In this document: positions 15,947 through 24,721 of the stretch, piece by piece
Position numbering within the stretch: the first letter of the stretch is position 1
Layout of the letters: each line of letters opens with the position of its first letter
Assembly (NCBI RefSeq): GCF_040760005.1
Contig: NZ_CP099760.1
Location: 4,273,501 to 4,337,500, forward strand
Reading direction: 5' to 3'
Length of the DNA: 64,000 nucleotides
Source: Pseudomonas sp. stari2
GTDB lineage: Bacteria > Pseudomonadota > Gammaproteobacteria > Pseudomonadales > Pseudomonadaceae
Made by a program: the position numbers and the translations under genes
Notes under the pieces: model-generated
What the model saw: the letters and a program-made list of their open reading frames with translations, nothing else
Database searches by the model: none
Told to the model about the DNA's origin: nothing

Positions 15947-16468
15947 TCACCAGGTGACCGTTACCTTGACCAGATCCGAATACCGGCTGACCCACGGAAC
16001 TTCCGTCATCCGCTCGATCCGCCCATAAAGCGGCAATTCAACCGAACCGCTGTCTGGCACTCGCCCGCTGACCGGCACGTCCACCACCAGCGGCACCCGC
16101 CGCGCGGCATCCTGATACAAGCGGTAAGGGATGGCTTTGCCTCCCGCCTCGCCTGCCATGTAACGCACTTCGCCAGTCCCGCCGTGCAGGCCGCCATCGA
16201 CGCGCAGCTGATACGGCGTGTCCGGGTTGCATTCCAGGCGCGGCAATCGCGAATTGATCAGCGCCGCCCCGAGCGGCCCGGCCGGATCATCGAGGCGCGC
16301 CGTGTTGCCGAAGTCGAGCACGCCCAGTTGCTCGATACCGGCTTCCCGCTGCTGACCGATCAACTGGCAACCGCGCCGTACATCGACGCGCACTTCGACC
16401 TGCAGGTCGGCGGCCTGTACCGTTGTTGCGAGCCCGCCCAGCAATGCCCAGACCATCCCTGCATTCAC
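15947..16468 (-). CDS. first SCPU-domain protein of the Csu-type operon
   Basis: A 173-residue exported protein with one SCPU domain (VEVRVDVRRGCQLIG, LGVLDFGNTA, LECNPDTPY, SRYSDLVKVTVTW). The open frame runs much further upstream, but GTG 16468 has AAGGAA seven bases before it and gives a normal signal peptide (MVWALLGGLATTVQAA after five residues). It diverges most from its neighbours: VRYMAGEAGGKAIPYRLYQDAARRVP in parts is recognisable pilin pattern. A. baumannii Csu operons have three subunit genes before the chaperone; this is the fourth here. The operon promoter should lie in 16470-16753. Confidence 0.78.
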   Translation of the reverse strand: MNAGMVWALLGGLATTVQAADLQVEVRVDVRRGCQLIGQQREAGIEQLGVLDFGNTARLDDPAGPLGAALINSRLPRLECNPDTPYQLRVDGGLHGGTGEVRYMAGEAGGKAIPYRLYQDAARRVPLVVDVPVSGRVPDSGSVELPLYGRIERMTEVPWVSRYSDLVKVTVTW

Positions 16469-16753
16469 TGCCCGTTCCTTGTTGGCGACAGCTTCTCTGC
16501 CGTTACAGTGTTTCAGGTTAGCAACGGACGCCGATTGCGCCAGTCGATTGGATCCACTGAATGTGCGGGATATGTTTCGAAAAGTTGTCGATCCGTTACC
16601 CCATGGCACTGAAAAAACCTGTACGCACCGCAGATTACTGTGCAGAAAGACTGTTGGCCGATAAAGCGCAGTGGAAGGCAAACTATCCATCTGGTTACAC
16701 TACGTCGCCGCGCTCGGGGGGAGCCGGCCCGACGATGACGGAGTGACCTCACC

Positions 16754-17884
16754 GTGCCCGCCCGACCGCCCGAACGTTCGCGTCTGTCCCAGCGCCTTTC
16801 AGGGTTGCGCCGTTTGTTCGGCAAGCGAAACCTGGCCAGTGCTGGCCATTGCGCCAGCGCCCAGTCAATCCGCGATTACTTCCGGCTTAAGGCCCATGGC
16901 CAGGGCTATACCCTCAGCCACAGCCAGCAGCGGGTGATCGACTGCATGGCACAACAGGCCGGCCTGTTGTTCGGCCCTTCGGCGCAAACCCCGCCCAGTC
17001 TCTACCTGCACGGTGCCGTCGGGCGCGGCAAGAGCTGGTTGCTCGACGGTTTCTTCCAGGCGTTGCCGATCCAGCAGAAACAACGCCTGCACTTTCATGA
17101 GTTCTTCGCCCGCCTGCATCAGGGGATGTTCCGGCATCGCGAACAGGACGACGCCCTCGGCACCACCCTTGATGAGTTGCTGCAGGACTGCCGGGTGCTG
17201 TGCTTCGACGAATTCCATGTGCATGACATCGGCGACGCGATGCTCATCACCCGGTTGTACAAGGCCTTGTTCCAGCGTGGAATTCTGTTGCTGGTGACCT
17301 CCAACTACCCGCCGGAAGGCCTGTTGCCCAATCCGCTGTATCACGCGCGGTTCAAACCGGTGATCGACCTGATCAACGCCCGCATGCAGGTCATGGAAGT
17401 TGGCGGCCCCCACGACTACCGCAGCCAGGCGCGCAATCACGCGCATCAGTTGTTCACCCAGGGCCATTACGTCTGGCCGGCCACACCGGCACAACGGCTG
17501 GCGCTGGATTTGCCGCCACGGGATACCGCACCGCAGCCGTTAACGGTCGGCAATCGGGTTTTACAGGCGCGTCTATGCGAAGGCCGCCGCGCTGCCTTTA
17601 CCTTCAATGACCTGTGCGAGCAGCCCACGGCCGTGATGGATTATCTGGAGCTGTGCCGGCGCTTCGACCAGTGGATCATCGATGAACTGCCGGAACTGGA
17701 CGAATGCTCGATCGCCGTCCAGCAGCGTTTCATCAACCTGATCGATGTGCTCTACGACCAGGACAAACACCTGACGCTGCTCGGACAACTGCCTCTGCAC
17801 GAAAGCCTGGCCGGCAACGCCATTGACCTGGCCCGCACCCGTAGCCGGCTGGGGCAATTGGCGGAAGTGCGCGAACCGGCCTGA
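16754..17884 (+). CDS. ZapE/AFG1-family ATPase
   Basis: A 376-residue P-loop ATPase. Walker A GAVGRGKS at residues 87-94, Walker B VLCFDEFHV with Asp152-Glu153, and VTSNYPPEGLLPNPL in the sensor region; the C-terminal third holds FTFNDLCEQP and the YDQDKHLTLLG segment seen in the family. ZapE binds FtsZ and destabilises it during division under stress; mitochondrial AFG1 is related. The start is GTG 16754. The N-terminal 35 residues are basic and variable. Its setting, between a pilus operon and an LRR kinase, is unlike that of a housekeeping zapE, so it may be a second copy. Confidence 0.82.
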   Translation: MPARPPERSRLSQRLSGLRRLFGKRNLASAGHCASAQSIRDYFRLKAHGQGYTLSHSQQRVIDCMAQQAGLLFGPSAQTPPSLYLHGAVGRGKSWLLDGFFQALPIQQKQRLHFHEFFARLHQGMFRHREQDDALGTTLDELLQDCRVLCFDEFHVHDIGDAMLITRLYKALFQRGILLLVTSNYPPEGLLPNPLYHARFKPVIDLINARMQVMEVGGPHDYRSQARNHAHQLFTQGHYVWPATPAQRLALDLPPRDTAPQPLTVGNRVLQARLCEGRRAAFTFNDLCEQPTAVMDYLELCRRFDQWIIDELPELDECSIAVQQRFINLIDVLYDQDKHLTLLGQLPLHESLAGNAIDLARTRSRLGQLAEVREPA

Positions 17885-17946
17885 TTTGCCGTTATCATGC
17901 CGCCCATTCCCGGCGTCATGGCGCCCTCTCGATAGCGACCTTTTAC

Positions 17947-19260
17947 ATGCACACCCTTGCTCAATTGCGCGCCGGCGAACTGTCGGGCATCACCCGGCTG
18001 GACCTGGTCGAAGGCTTGACCGAGTTCCCACAAGAGATCTTCGAACTGGCCGACACGCTTGAGGTACTTAACCTCAGTGGCAACGAACTGAGCAGCCTGC
18101 CGGACGATTTGCACCGTCTGCCGCACTTGCGCGTGCTGTTCTGTTCCGATAACCGGTTCACCGAGTTACCCGAATGCCTTGGCCAGTGCCAGGCCCTGAG
18201 CATGATCGGCTTCAAGGCCAACGGGATCGTCCGAGTGTCCGGCACCGCCCTGCCACCGCAGTTGCGCTGGCTGATCCTGACCGACAACCTCATCGAAACC
18301 CTGCCAGCCGAACTGGGCGAGCGCCCGCTCCTGCAAAAGCTCATGCTCGCCGGTAACCGTCTGCGCGCCCTGCCGCCATCGTTGAGTCAGTGCCATCGAC
18401 TGGAGCTGATCCGCATCGCTGCCAATCAGCTGACAGAATTGCCGCAATGGCTGTTGACCCTGCCGAGCCTGACCTGGCTGGCCTACGCCGGCAACCCGCT
18501 GGAAACCGAGGCCGACGCCGCCGCACTCCAGGCCACGCCGCTGATCGACTGGTCGACCCTGCGTCTGGAGCAACGGTTGGGCGAAGGCGCGTCCGGGGTC
18601 ATTTCCCGTGCGTCGTGGCAGCCGGTCGGCCAGCCTGAGCGTTCCGTGGCGGTAAAGCTCTACAAGGGCGAAATGACCAGCGACGGTTCACCGTTGCACG
18701 AGATGAATGCCTGCATCACCGCCGGGCTGCACCCCAACCTGATCCGGGTCGAAGGACGCATCGACAATCACCCAGATGGCCAGCAAGGATTGGTGATGCA
18801 ACTGATCGACCCGAGCTATCGCAACCTCGCCGCATTGCCGAGCCTGGCGTCCTGTTCGCGGGATATCTACACCGATGACTGCCGGTTCAGTGCCGATGTC
18901 GCCTTGCGCATCGCCAAGGGGATTGCGTCGGTCGCCGAACATCTGCATGAACAAGGCATCACCCATGGCGACCTCTATGGGCACAATATCCTGTTGAATG
19001 ATCGGGGCGATTGCCTGCTGGGAGACTTTGGCGCGGCGTCGTTTCATGCCACCACGGACAACCCGGAAACCCGCGCGCTGCAACGCATCGAAGTACGTGC
19101 CTTCGGCATTTTGCTGGGGGAACTGCTGGCGCGAATCGACTCGGGTCTGAGCGCGGATCGACGTGTGCGGCTGGAGGCACTGGAACAGCGCTGCTGTCAG
19201 CCGGAGGTGCTGGCGCGGCCGGGTTTCAACGAGGTCGTGCAGCAGCTGGAATCGTTATAA
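17947..19260 (+). CDS. leucine-rich repeat protein fused to a protein kinase domain
   Basis: A 437-residue two-part protein. Residues 15-185 are about seven leucine-rich repeats (LNLSGNELSSLPDDL, LMLAGNRLRALPPSL and others). Residues 205-437 are a eukaryotic-type kinase: glycine loop GEGASG (212-217), VAIK-like AVKLYKG with Lys237, catalytic HGDLYGHN with Asp342 in place of HRD, and DFG at 360-362. All core kinase residues are present, so it may be active. No signal peptide or membrane helix is visible, so it is probably cytoplasmic. Relatives occur across Pseudomonas, but the target is unknown to me. It starts 62 bases after the ZapE-like gene. Confidence 0.88.
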   Translation: MHTLAQLRAGELSGITRLDLVEGLTEFPQEIFELADTLEVLNLSGNELSSLPDDLHRLPHLRVLFCSDNRFTELPECLGQCQALSMIGFKANGIVRVSGTALPPQLRWLILTDNLIETLPAELGERPLLQKLMLAGNRLRALPPSLSQCHRLELIRIAANQLTELPQWLLTLPSLTWLAYAGNPLETEADAAALQATPLIDWSTLRLEQRLGEGASGVISRASWQPVGQPERSVAVKLYKGEMTSDGSPLHEMNACITAGLHPNLIRVEGRIDNHPDGQQGLVMQLIDPSYRNLAALPSLASCSRDIYTDDCRFSADVALRIAKGIASVAEHLHEQGITHGDLYGHNILLNDRGDCLLGDFGAASFHATTDNPETRALQRIEVRAFGILLGELLARIDSGLSADRRVRLEALEQRCCQPEVLARPGFNEVVQQLESL

Positions 19261-19270
19261 CCGCTACACC

Positions 19271-19297
19271 GCCATCGCGAGCCGGGCTCGCGATGGC
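19271..19297. repeat. REP-like hairpin between convergent genes
   Basis: GCCATCGCGAG (19271-19281) and CTCGCGATGGC (19287-19297) form an 11-bp stem with loop CCGGG. The CGCGAGC-GGCTCGCG core is that of common Pseudomonas intergenic palindromes, placed here between the ends of the LRR-kinase and YebC-family genes. It has no T tract. Confidence 0.55.
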
Positions 19298-19317
19298 AGC
19301 ACTTTTGACGCAGCGGA

Positions 19318-20022
19318 TCAGCCGGCCAGGCCGACGAACATTTCCTGCACGTCGTCGTGGTTGTCGAGGCCTTCGAGGAACGCTTCGACTTCAGCCATCT
19401 GCTCATCGCTCAGGCCGCTGACCGGGTTCTTCGGCTGATAGCCCAGCTTGGCCGACAGCACGGTGAAACCTTGCTCCGGCAGGGCTTTCTGCACGGCGTC
19501 GAGGTCGGTCGGATCAGTCAGGAACAGGGTCGCACCGTCTTCGCCCGGCTCGAAGTCCTGAGCACCGGCTTCGATCGCGGCCATTTCCGGATCGGCGTCC
19601 GGGGTGTCTGGCGAGGCTTCGATCATGCCGACGTGGTTGAAGTCCCACGCTACAGAACCGGAAGCACCCAGCTGGCCCTTGCGGAACGCCACGCGGATTT
19701 CCGCGACGGTGCGGTTGATGTTGTCGGTGACGCACTCGACGATCAACGGAACCTGGTGCGGAGCGAAACCTTCGTAAGTCACGCGATGGTACTGAACGGT
19801 CTCGCCCAGCAGGCCCGCGCCTTTCTTGATCGCGCGATCCAGGGTTTCCTTGGGCATCGAGGCTTTCTTGGCCTGTTCGACCACCAGACGCAGGTGTGCG
19901 TTGGTGGCGGTATCGGCACCGTTGCGGGCAGCGATGGTGATTTCTTTCACCAGTTTGCCGAAGATCTTGCCCTTGGCGTTGGCTGCCGCTTCTTTGTGTT
20001 TAACCTTCCACTGTGCGCCCAT
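19318..20022 (-). CDS. YebC/PmpR-family protein, YeeN-like paralogue
   Basis: A 234-residue protein of the YebC/TACO1 family. It opens [19 protein letters not shown] rather than the usual MAGHSKWANIKH, and has [45 protein letters not shown] and GSVAWDF. Family members were described as DNA-binding regulators (PmpR) and more recently linked to ribosome stalling at proline stretches. The altered N-terminus fits the YeeN-type subgroup, found in addition to YebC. Both neighbours are transcribed on the plus strand, so it is a single-gene unit with a promoter in 20023-20241. Confidence 0.87.
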   Translation of the reverse strand: MGAQWKVKHKEAAANAKGKIFGKLVKEITIAARNGADTATNAHLRLVVEQAKKASMPKETLDRAIKKGAGLLGETVQYHRVTYEGFAPHQVPLIVECVTDNINRTVAEIRVAFRKGQLGASGSVAWDFNHVGMIEASPDTPDADPEMAAIEAGAQDFEPGEDGATLFLTDPTDLDAVQKALPEQGFTVLSAKLGYQPKNPVSGLSDEQMAEVEAFLEGLDNHDDVQEMFVGLAG

Positions 20023-20241
20023 TACTCACTCTCTTGATCTGTGGCGCCGAGACATCTATTGGCCGACGCGTGGCGCCAAGTTTATACGGCCTAAAGTCGG
20101 CAATCGACCAAAAATTCCGTCACGTGTCGACATCTTCTACACACCTCGTAGGGCGATTCTGAAAAACCGGTTTGTCATGACCATTTCGTACTGCGGTTTC
20201 GTACCCTCTGTGGCCCGTATCACCCAACAGAGCCCATCCGA

Positions 20242-21648
20242 ATGCTCAATGACAAGGAAAGTCCCTTCACGCTGAACCTCATCGAGGGTGGTCTGCGCCT
20301 GCCGGTACTGCGCTTCAGCGGCCACGAAGGCCTGAACCGGCCCTTTCGTTTCGAGATAGAAGTCGTTGGTCTTGCCCCAGCCCTCGCCCCCGCTACCCTG
20401 CTGCATCGGTCGGCCTTCCTGCAGTTGAGTGAAAACCATGGCCTTCACGGCACCCTTCACAGCGCCAGTTGCGAACATCGCGGCGCCCATCGGATCGGTT
20501 ACAGCGTTGTGCTGGTACCGCACCTGCAGAGGTTGGAGCAGCAACCCAGGCGCCGGGTGTTCACCCGTTTGAGCGTGCCGGACATTCTCGAACGACTGCT
20601 CACCGAACATCGCCTGCCCGCAGACGGTTACCGGCTCGACCTGACGGTGGGACACTATCCGCCGCGCCCATTCTGCATCCAGTACGACGAGTCCGACCTG
20701 GCGCTGTTGCATCGACTGTGCGAGGAAGAAGGCATCCACTATCACTTCGAGCACCGGCCGGATGGCCATGTCGTGGTGTTCGCCGATGACAGCCTGAACC
20801 TTCCGCAGTCACCGATACCCGTGCCCTTCAGCCCAGAGAGCGAGGCTCAATCCCCCGCCCTAAGCACGCTGTTCCTGCGTCACGACGCGGTCATGACGCA
20901 AGTGTCACCCACCGTCCGTGAGCGCGGGCAACCGAGCAACGACGATGACGCTGCCAATCACCCGGTGACAGGCGTCATACCCCTGCGAGGATTCCCGCCC
21001 TCCGGGCAACGCCACGCCGATCAACGCAGCCGTCGACAGCTGGAGCGCCAGCGCTGCCAATACCGTTGCATTCAGGGACGCAGTGACTGCACGCAATTGC
21101 TCAGTGGCCACTTGTTGCAGGTCACGGATCATCCGCTGGGCGCGTTCAACGAGCAGTGGCTGATCACCGAATTGCGTCATCAGGGCCAGCAACCGTCGAT
21201 TCTCGACCCGATGTCCGCGCCCCGCCGATATCACAACGACTTCACCGCACAGCCTTGGTCGACGGAGTTTCGCCCACTGCTGCGACAGCCGCGCCCGAGC
21301 ATTCCTGGGTATCACCCGGCGCAAGTGCTGGGCTCGCCCGGGCAACCTCCACAGCTGGACGATCTGGGCCGAATCGCTATCCGGTTATGGCCCGCGCTGA
21401 CGCAGAATACCGACAGTGAGGGGTTATGGCTGGCGGTTGCCTTGGTCGGCAGTGGCGGCCGGATCGCCAGGGAAGCGCTGCCCCGTGCCGGCAGCGAAGT
21501 GTGGGTGAGTTTTCTCGACAGCGATCCGGATCGACCGATCCTGTGCCTGGACGTCAGCCAGCCTCGTCCGGCGCGCAAAAAACCGGAACCGCACGATGAC
21601 GGCCTGTTGCTCGACTGGTTGCTCAACCGCCCCTCGCCTTCGTCCTGA
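20242..21648 (+). CDS. short VgrG-like protein lacking the beta-helix spike
   Basis: A 468-residue VgrG/Pvc8-family protein. Residues 5-345 are the gp27-like base (FTLNLIEGGLRLPVLRFSGHEGLNRPF, with RPFCIQYDESDLALLHRLCEEEGIHYHF in parts) and 350-445 a gp5-like OB fold (RIAIRLWPALTQNTDSEGLW). It stops 25 residues later, while usual VgrG proteins of 600 or more carry a beta-helical needle and often an effector domain. VgrG trimers form the puncturing tip of type VI secretion. No T6SS gene, PAAR protein, adaptor or immunity gene adjoins it. It could be a decayed copy or a member of a short VgrG-like class. No clear ribosome site is visible before ATG 20242. Confidence 0.82.
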   Translation: MLNDKESPFTLNLIEGGLRLPVLRFSGHEGLNRPFRFEIEVVGLAPALAPATLLHRSAFLQLSENHGLHGTLHSASCEHRGAHRIGYSVVLVPHLQRLEQQPRRRVFTRLSVPDILERLLTEHRLPADGYRLDLTVGHYPPRPFCIQYDESDLALLHRLCEEEGIHYHFEHRPDGHVVVFADDSLNLPQSPIPVPFSPESEAQSPALSTLFLRHDAVMTQVSPTVRERGQPSNDDDAANHPVTGVIPLRGFPPSGQRHADQRSRRQLERQRCQYRCIQGRSDCTQLLSGHLLQVTDHPLGAFNEQWLITELRHQGQQPSILDPMSAPRRYHNDFTAQPWSTEFRPLLRQPRPSIPGYHPAQVLGSPGQPPQLDDLGRIAIRLWPALTQNTDSEGLWLAVALVGSGGRIAREALPRAGSEVWVSFLDSDPDRPILCLDVSQPRPARKKPEPHDDGLLLDWLLNRPSPSS

Positions 21649-21651
21649 CGT

Positions 21652-23043
21652 TCAACCCTTGTCGGCCTTGCCGGCGGCGGCAGCGAATTTCGCCAGACGC
21701 ACATCGAGGTGCCGAGGCCGCCGCCCGTGATCTTCGGCGCGTTCTTTGCGGCGAATGGCGTTGCGCACCATCAGCGAGCCGAGATAGCGGATCGGTTCCG
21801 GCGGGAAATAGCCCAGCGGCCCGCTGACCAGCGGCGAGCGTGTCCACGGGTTGTCGAGCCCCTGCACCAGCGAGGCGAGAATCTGCCCGCCCATGTGACA
21901 CGGCCCGACGCCGCTGCCGGAATAACCGAATCCGTAGAACACATTGCCGCTGGCACTCATCTGGCCAAAAAACGGCAGGCCGGTGACCGAGCGATCCGAC
22001 GGGCCGTTCCACGTTGCGTCGACTTTTACATTGGCGTAGGCCGGGAAGAAATCGTCGAGGCTGCGCTTGAGCAACCCGGCGTAAGGTGATGGCTGATCGA
22101 ACACCGGCAGCATCCGCCCGCCGTAAGCGAAGGTGTTACCGCCCTTGCCGAGCATGATCCGGCCGTCCGGGGTGTTGTGGTAGTAGTGCACGAAAATCCG
22201 CGAATCGAGCACAGTCACGCCGCTGGTCAGGCCGATTTCCTGCAAAAGCTCCGGGCGCGGCTCGGTGATCAGCATGTCACTGGAGACAATCGCCACACTG
22301 CGCTCGAACTGTGGAAAAGCCCGCGCCATCCAGGCATTCATCGCCAGCACCACGCGGTCAGCGACCACACTGCCGCTGGTCGTCTGGAGGCGTACCGGAC
22401 GCCCTTCCTCCAATCCGGTCATCGCTGTGTTCTCGTGAATTTTCACGCCCAGTTGCAATGCGACTCTGCGCAACCCGCGCACCAGTTTGCCCGGCTGCAC
22501 ACTGGCGGCCGCCGGCGAAAACCAGCCTTCCAGATGTTTATCGGAGCCGGCCATGCGCTGAACATCGGCGAGCGGACGCTGGGTGAACGAGTTGATGCCG
22601 TTGCGCTCAAGCGCCGCAATCACTGCATCGGTCGAGCCGCATTGCGCCCGATTGGTCGCGGTGTAAAGCGTACCGTCGAGCCGGTAATCGGCATCGACGC
22701 CGTACTGCCCGCAGAACTCGCCGATGGCGTGAATGCTGCGCTCGGACTCCTGGACCAGCCGCACCGCCTCTTCGACGCCAAACAGCCGCTCGAGGGTGAA
22801 ATACTTCGCCGACCATGACAGCGCACAACCGCCGTTGCGCCCACTGGCGCCGGCGCCGCAAATATCGGCCTCGATCAGCAACACATCGAGTTCGGGGTTC
22901 TGCTGCTTGAGCATGATCGCCGTCCACAACCCGGTGTAACCACCGCCGACGATGCACACGTCGGTGCGCACTTCGCCTTGCAGCGGCGGGCACGGTTCGG
23001 ACGAATCGAGCTGCAAGGCCTGCTCCAGCCAAAACGGTCTCAT
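21652..23043 (-). CDS. FAD-dependent amine oxidoreductase (DAO family), phosphonate-island member
   Basis: A 463-residue flavoenzyme of the D-amino-acid/glycine oxidase fold. The FAD motif is VCIVGGGYTGLWTAIML near residue 30, followed by GAGASGRNGG (about residues 62-71). The C-terminal half holds GFGYSGSGVGPCHMGG, the second flavin contact. ATG 23043 has GGAGAG upstream. Close families oxidise gamma-glutamylputrescine, sarcosine or glycine. Placed beside a transporter, LysR regulators and phnW-phnX, it is a candidate for the FAD enzymes reported in AEP clusters that oxidise N-methyl-AEP or AEP to phosphonoacetaldehyde; that substrate is my inference. It is downstream of the transporter by 82 bases. 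Confidence 0.8.
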   Translation of the reverse strand: MRPFWLEQALQLDSSEPCPPLQGEVRTDVCIVGGGYTGLWTAIMLKQQNPELDVLLIEADICGAGASGRNGGCALSWSAKYFTLERLFGVEEAVRLVQESERSIHAIGEFCGQYGVDADYRLDGTLYTATNRAQCGSTDAVIAALERNGINSFTQRPLADVQRMAGSDKHLEGWFSPAAASVQPGKLVRGLRRVALQLGVKIHENTAMTGLEEGRPVRLQTTSGSVVADRVVLAMNAWMARAFPQFERSVAIVSSDMLITEPRPELLQEIGLTSGVTVLDSRIFVHYYHNTPDGRIMLGKGGNTFAYGGRMLPVFDQPSPYAGLLKRSLDDFFPAYANVKVDATWNGPSDRSVTGLPFFGQMSASGNVFYGFGYSGSGVGPCHMGGQILASLVQGLDNPWTRSPLVSGPLGYFPPEPIRYLGSLMVRNAIRRKERAEDHGRRPRHLDVRLAKFAAAAGKADKG

Positions 23044-23125
23044 GAAAACTCTCCAGTCAGTCGGCCACGGCACAGCCTGCCGCGAATGCCGCGAATGCCG
23101 CAGCAGGCCGCGAGGCAGGGATTGT

Positions 23126-24451
23126 TCAGTTACGCAGAGGTTTGATGGTCAGGGCCCGATTGGGCACATAGGCACGAGGCTCCATGACGCCGACAGGGCG
23201 GCTGTTCCAATGCGGAATCAACACCAGCGCCGAGAACAGCGCGCAACCAGCGAAGACAATGAAAACCGTCACCGAGTCGAAATAGCCCGGCAGCAATCCA
23301 CCGAGCACCGCACCGACCGAACCGCAGCCGTTGACAAATCCGGCCGCCGTGGCGCCTGCCTTGGCCTTACCGAAGTCGATGGCGGCCGCACCGCTGATCA
23401 TCGAATCCGGGCCGTACAGGGTCAGGCCCATCACGAACAGCAGCGCCACCACGAGCATCACGCTGCCGGTGTGCAAGGCGCCCATGAACAGCGCCAGGGT
23501 TATGGTCAGCGCCAGCAGGCTCAGTACGCAGGCCGGCATGCGCCGGGCGCCGAACAGTTTGTCCGAGGCCAAGCCGATCATGATCGGGCCGAGAAGACCT
23601 GCCAATTCAAACGCGGTGGGAATGATCGCAGCACCGACCTTGCCCACGGTGGGCATCTGTTCAAAAACGATCACCGGGCCCCACAACAGAATCGCGTAAC
23701 GCGCCGGTTTCAGCAGGAAATACGCCAGCCCGAGCACCAGCACCGTGCGGTTGCGCAGGATTTCCTTGAGCGGTTCCCAGACGCTGAGTTTGCTGTTGGC
23801 TTCGGCTTCCTCGGCGCTGATGACCGGCTCCGGCTCCACGGCGGGCAAGCCGACATCTTCCGGTTTGTTGCGCTGAAAGATGAAGAACAGCACCGCCACC
23901 AACGCGACCACCGCCGCACTGGAAATGAACGCCGCGTGCCAGGTACCGACCAGTGTGTAAGCCCACCAACCGGCGAACGGTGACGCCACCAGGCCGCCAA
24001 ACGCGTAGCAGGAACTCCATAACCCAAGCACCCGCCCGCGCTGTTCGGCGGGGAAGAAACTGCCGAGGTTCTTGCACAATCCCGACCATCCGGTGGACTG
24101 CGCCAGCCCCTGAATCAGCATGCAGGTCGCGAAGATCGGCAAGGTCGCGAAGCTGCCCATCACCAGCGCCGCAGCGGCGGAAATAAGCAAGCCGCCGAGG
24201 ACCACGATCCGTGGACCAAAGCGGTCGGCGAGCATGCCCCAGGTGAACTGACCGATGGCGTAAGCCGCCAGATAAATCGCGTCGAGGTTGGCCATCGCCA
24301 TTTTGTCGAGCATGAAGGTGGGGTCTTCTGCGATGCCCAGTTTGGCCACCGAAAAGGCTTTGCGGGTGAAATAGAACGCGGCGTAAGCGAGCCAGGTGAC
24401 AGCGAAGATCTGCATGCGCCAACGCGCAAGGGTGCCGATGTGCTTGTTCAT
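23126..24451 (-). CDS. MFS transporter of the organophosphate:phosphate antiporter (GlpT/UhpT-like) type
   Basis: A 441-residue, 12-helix permease. It opens RWRMQIFAVTWLAYAAFYFTRKAF in parts, the N-terminal pattern of GlpT, UhpT and PgtP; the FGPRIVVLGG loop and QSTGWSGLCKNLGSFFP also fit that family. Those carriers exchange organophosphates for phosphate. Being first in the operon with the FAD oxidoreductase and divergent from a LysR gene in an AEP-degrading island, it is a reasonable candidate for phosphonate uptake. ATG 24451 is chosen because upstream residues are unlike a membrane protein start. Confidence 0.83.
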   Translation of the reverse strand: MNKHIGTLARWRMQIFAVTWLAYAAFYFTRKAFSVAKLGIAEDPTFMLDKMAMANLDAIYLAAYAIGQFTWGMLADRFGPRIVVLGGLLISAAAALVMGSFATLPIFATCMLIQGLAQSTGWSGLCKNLGSFFPAEQRGRVLGLWSSCYAFGGLVASPFAGWWAYTLVGTWHAAFISSAAVVALVAVLFFIFQRNKPEDVGLPAVEPEPVISAEEAEANSKLSVWEPLKEILRNRTVLVLGLAYFLLKPARYAILLWGPVIVFEQMPTVGKVGAAIIPTAFELAGLLGPIMIGLASDKLFGARRMPACVLSLLALTITLALFMGALHTGSVMLVVALLFVMGLTLYGPDSMISGAAAIDFGKAKAGATAAGFVNGCGSVGAVLGGLLPGYFDSVTVFIVFAGCALFSALVLIPHWNSRPVGVMEPRAYVPNRALTIKPLRN

Positions 24452-24665
24452 TGTGGTTCTGACCTCAGGGTGTGAGTGTGCCGGCAGAATCGTTAAGTAA
24501 ACGCCTGTGTTTTTTATTGTTGAGCACTGCGATATCACCCCGTCCCTTCGGCGATACCGGTCAGATGAGTCCTGGTGTTGCACGCACAGGCTCATGGCCA
24601 GCGTCGCTGCCCGACCGGGCAGTCAGCGTTGGCGTGAGCGGATCAAAGCAATTACTGTTTAATAA

Positions 24666-24680
24666 ATAAAATCGATTTAT
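24666..24680. promoter_or_regulatory. LysR-type operator candidate between divergent genes
   Basis: ATAAA-ATCGA-TTTAT is a dyad with 5-base arms and fits the LysR T-N11-A rule (T24667, A24679). It lies 42 bases before the LysR gene at 24722 and within the shared upstream region of the transporter-oxidoreductase operon. Confidence 0.5.
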
Positions 24681-24721
24681 CGTATTTCACACATAAGCTC
24701 AGCTTGTTACTGGAGTCAGAG

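Noticed and set aside
16754..21648. Type VI secretion locus
   Set aside because: Only one short VgrG-like protein is present; no tss genes, PAAR, effector or immunity gene.
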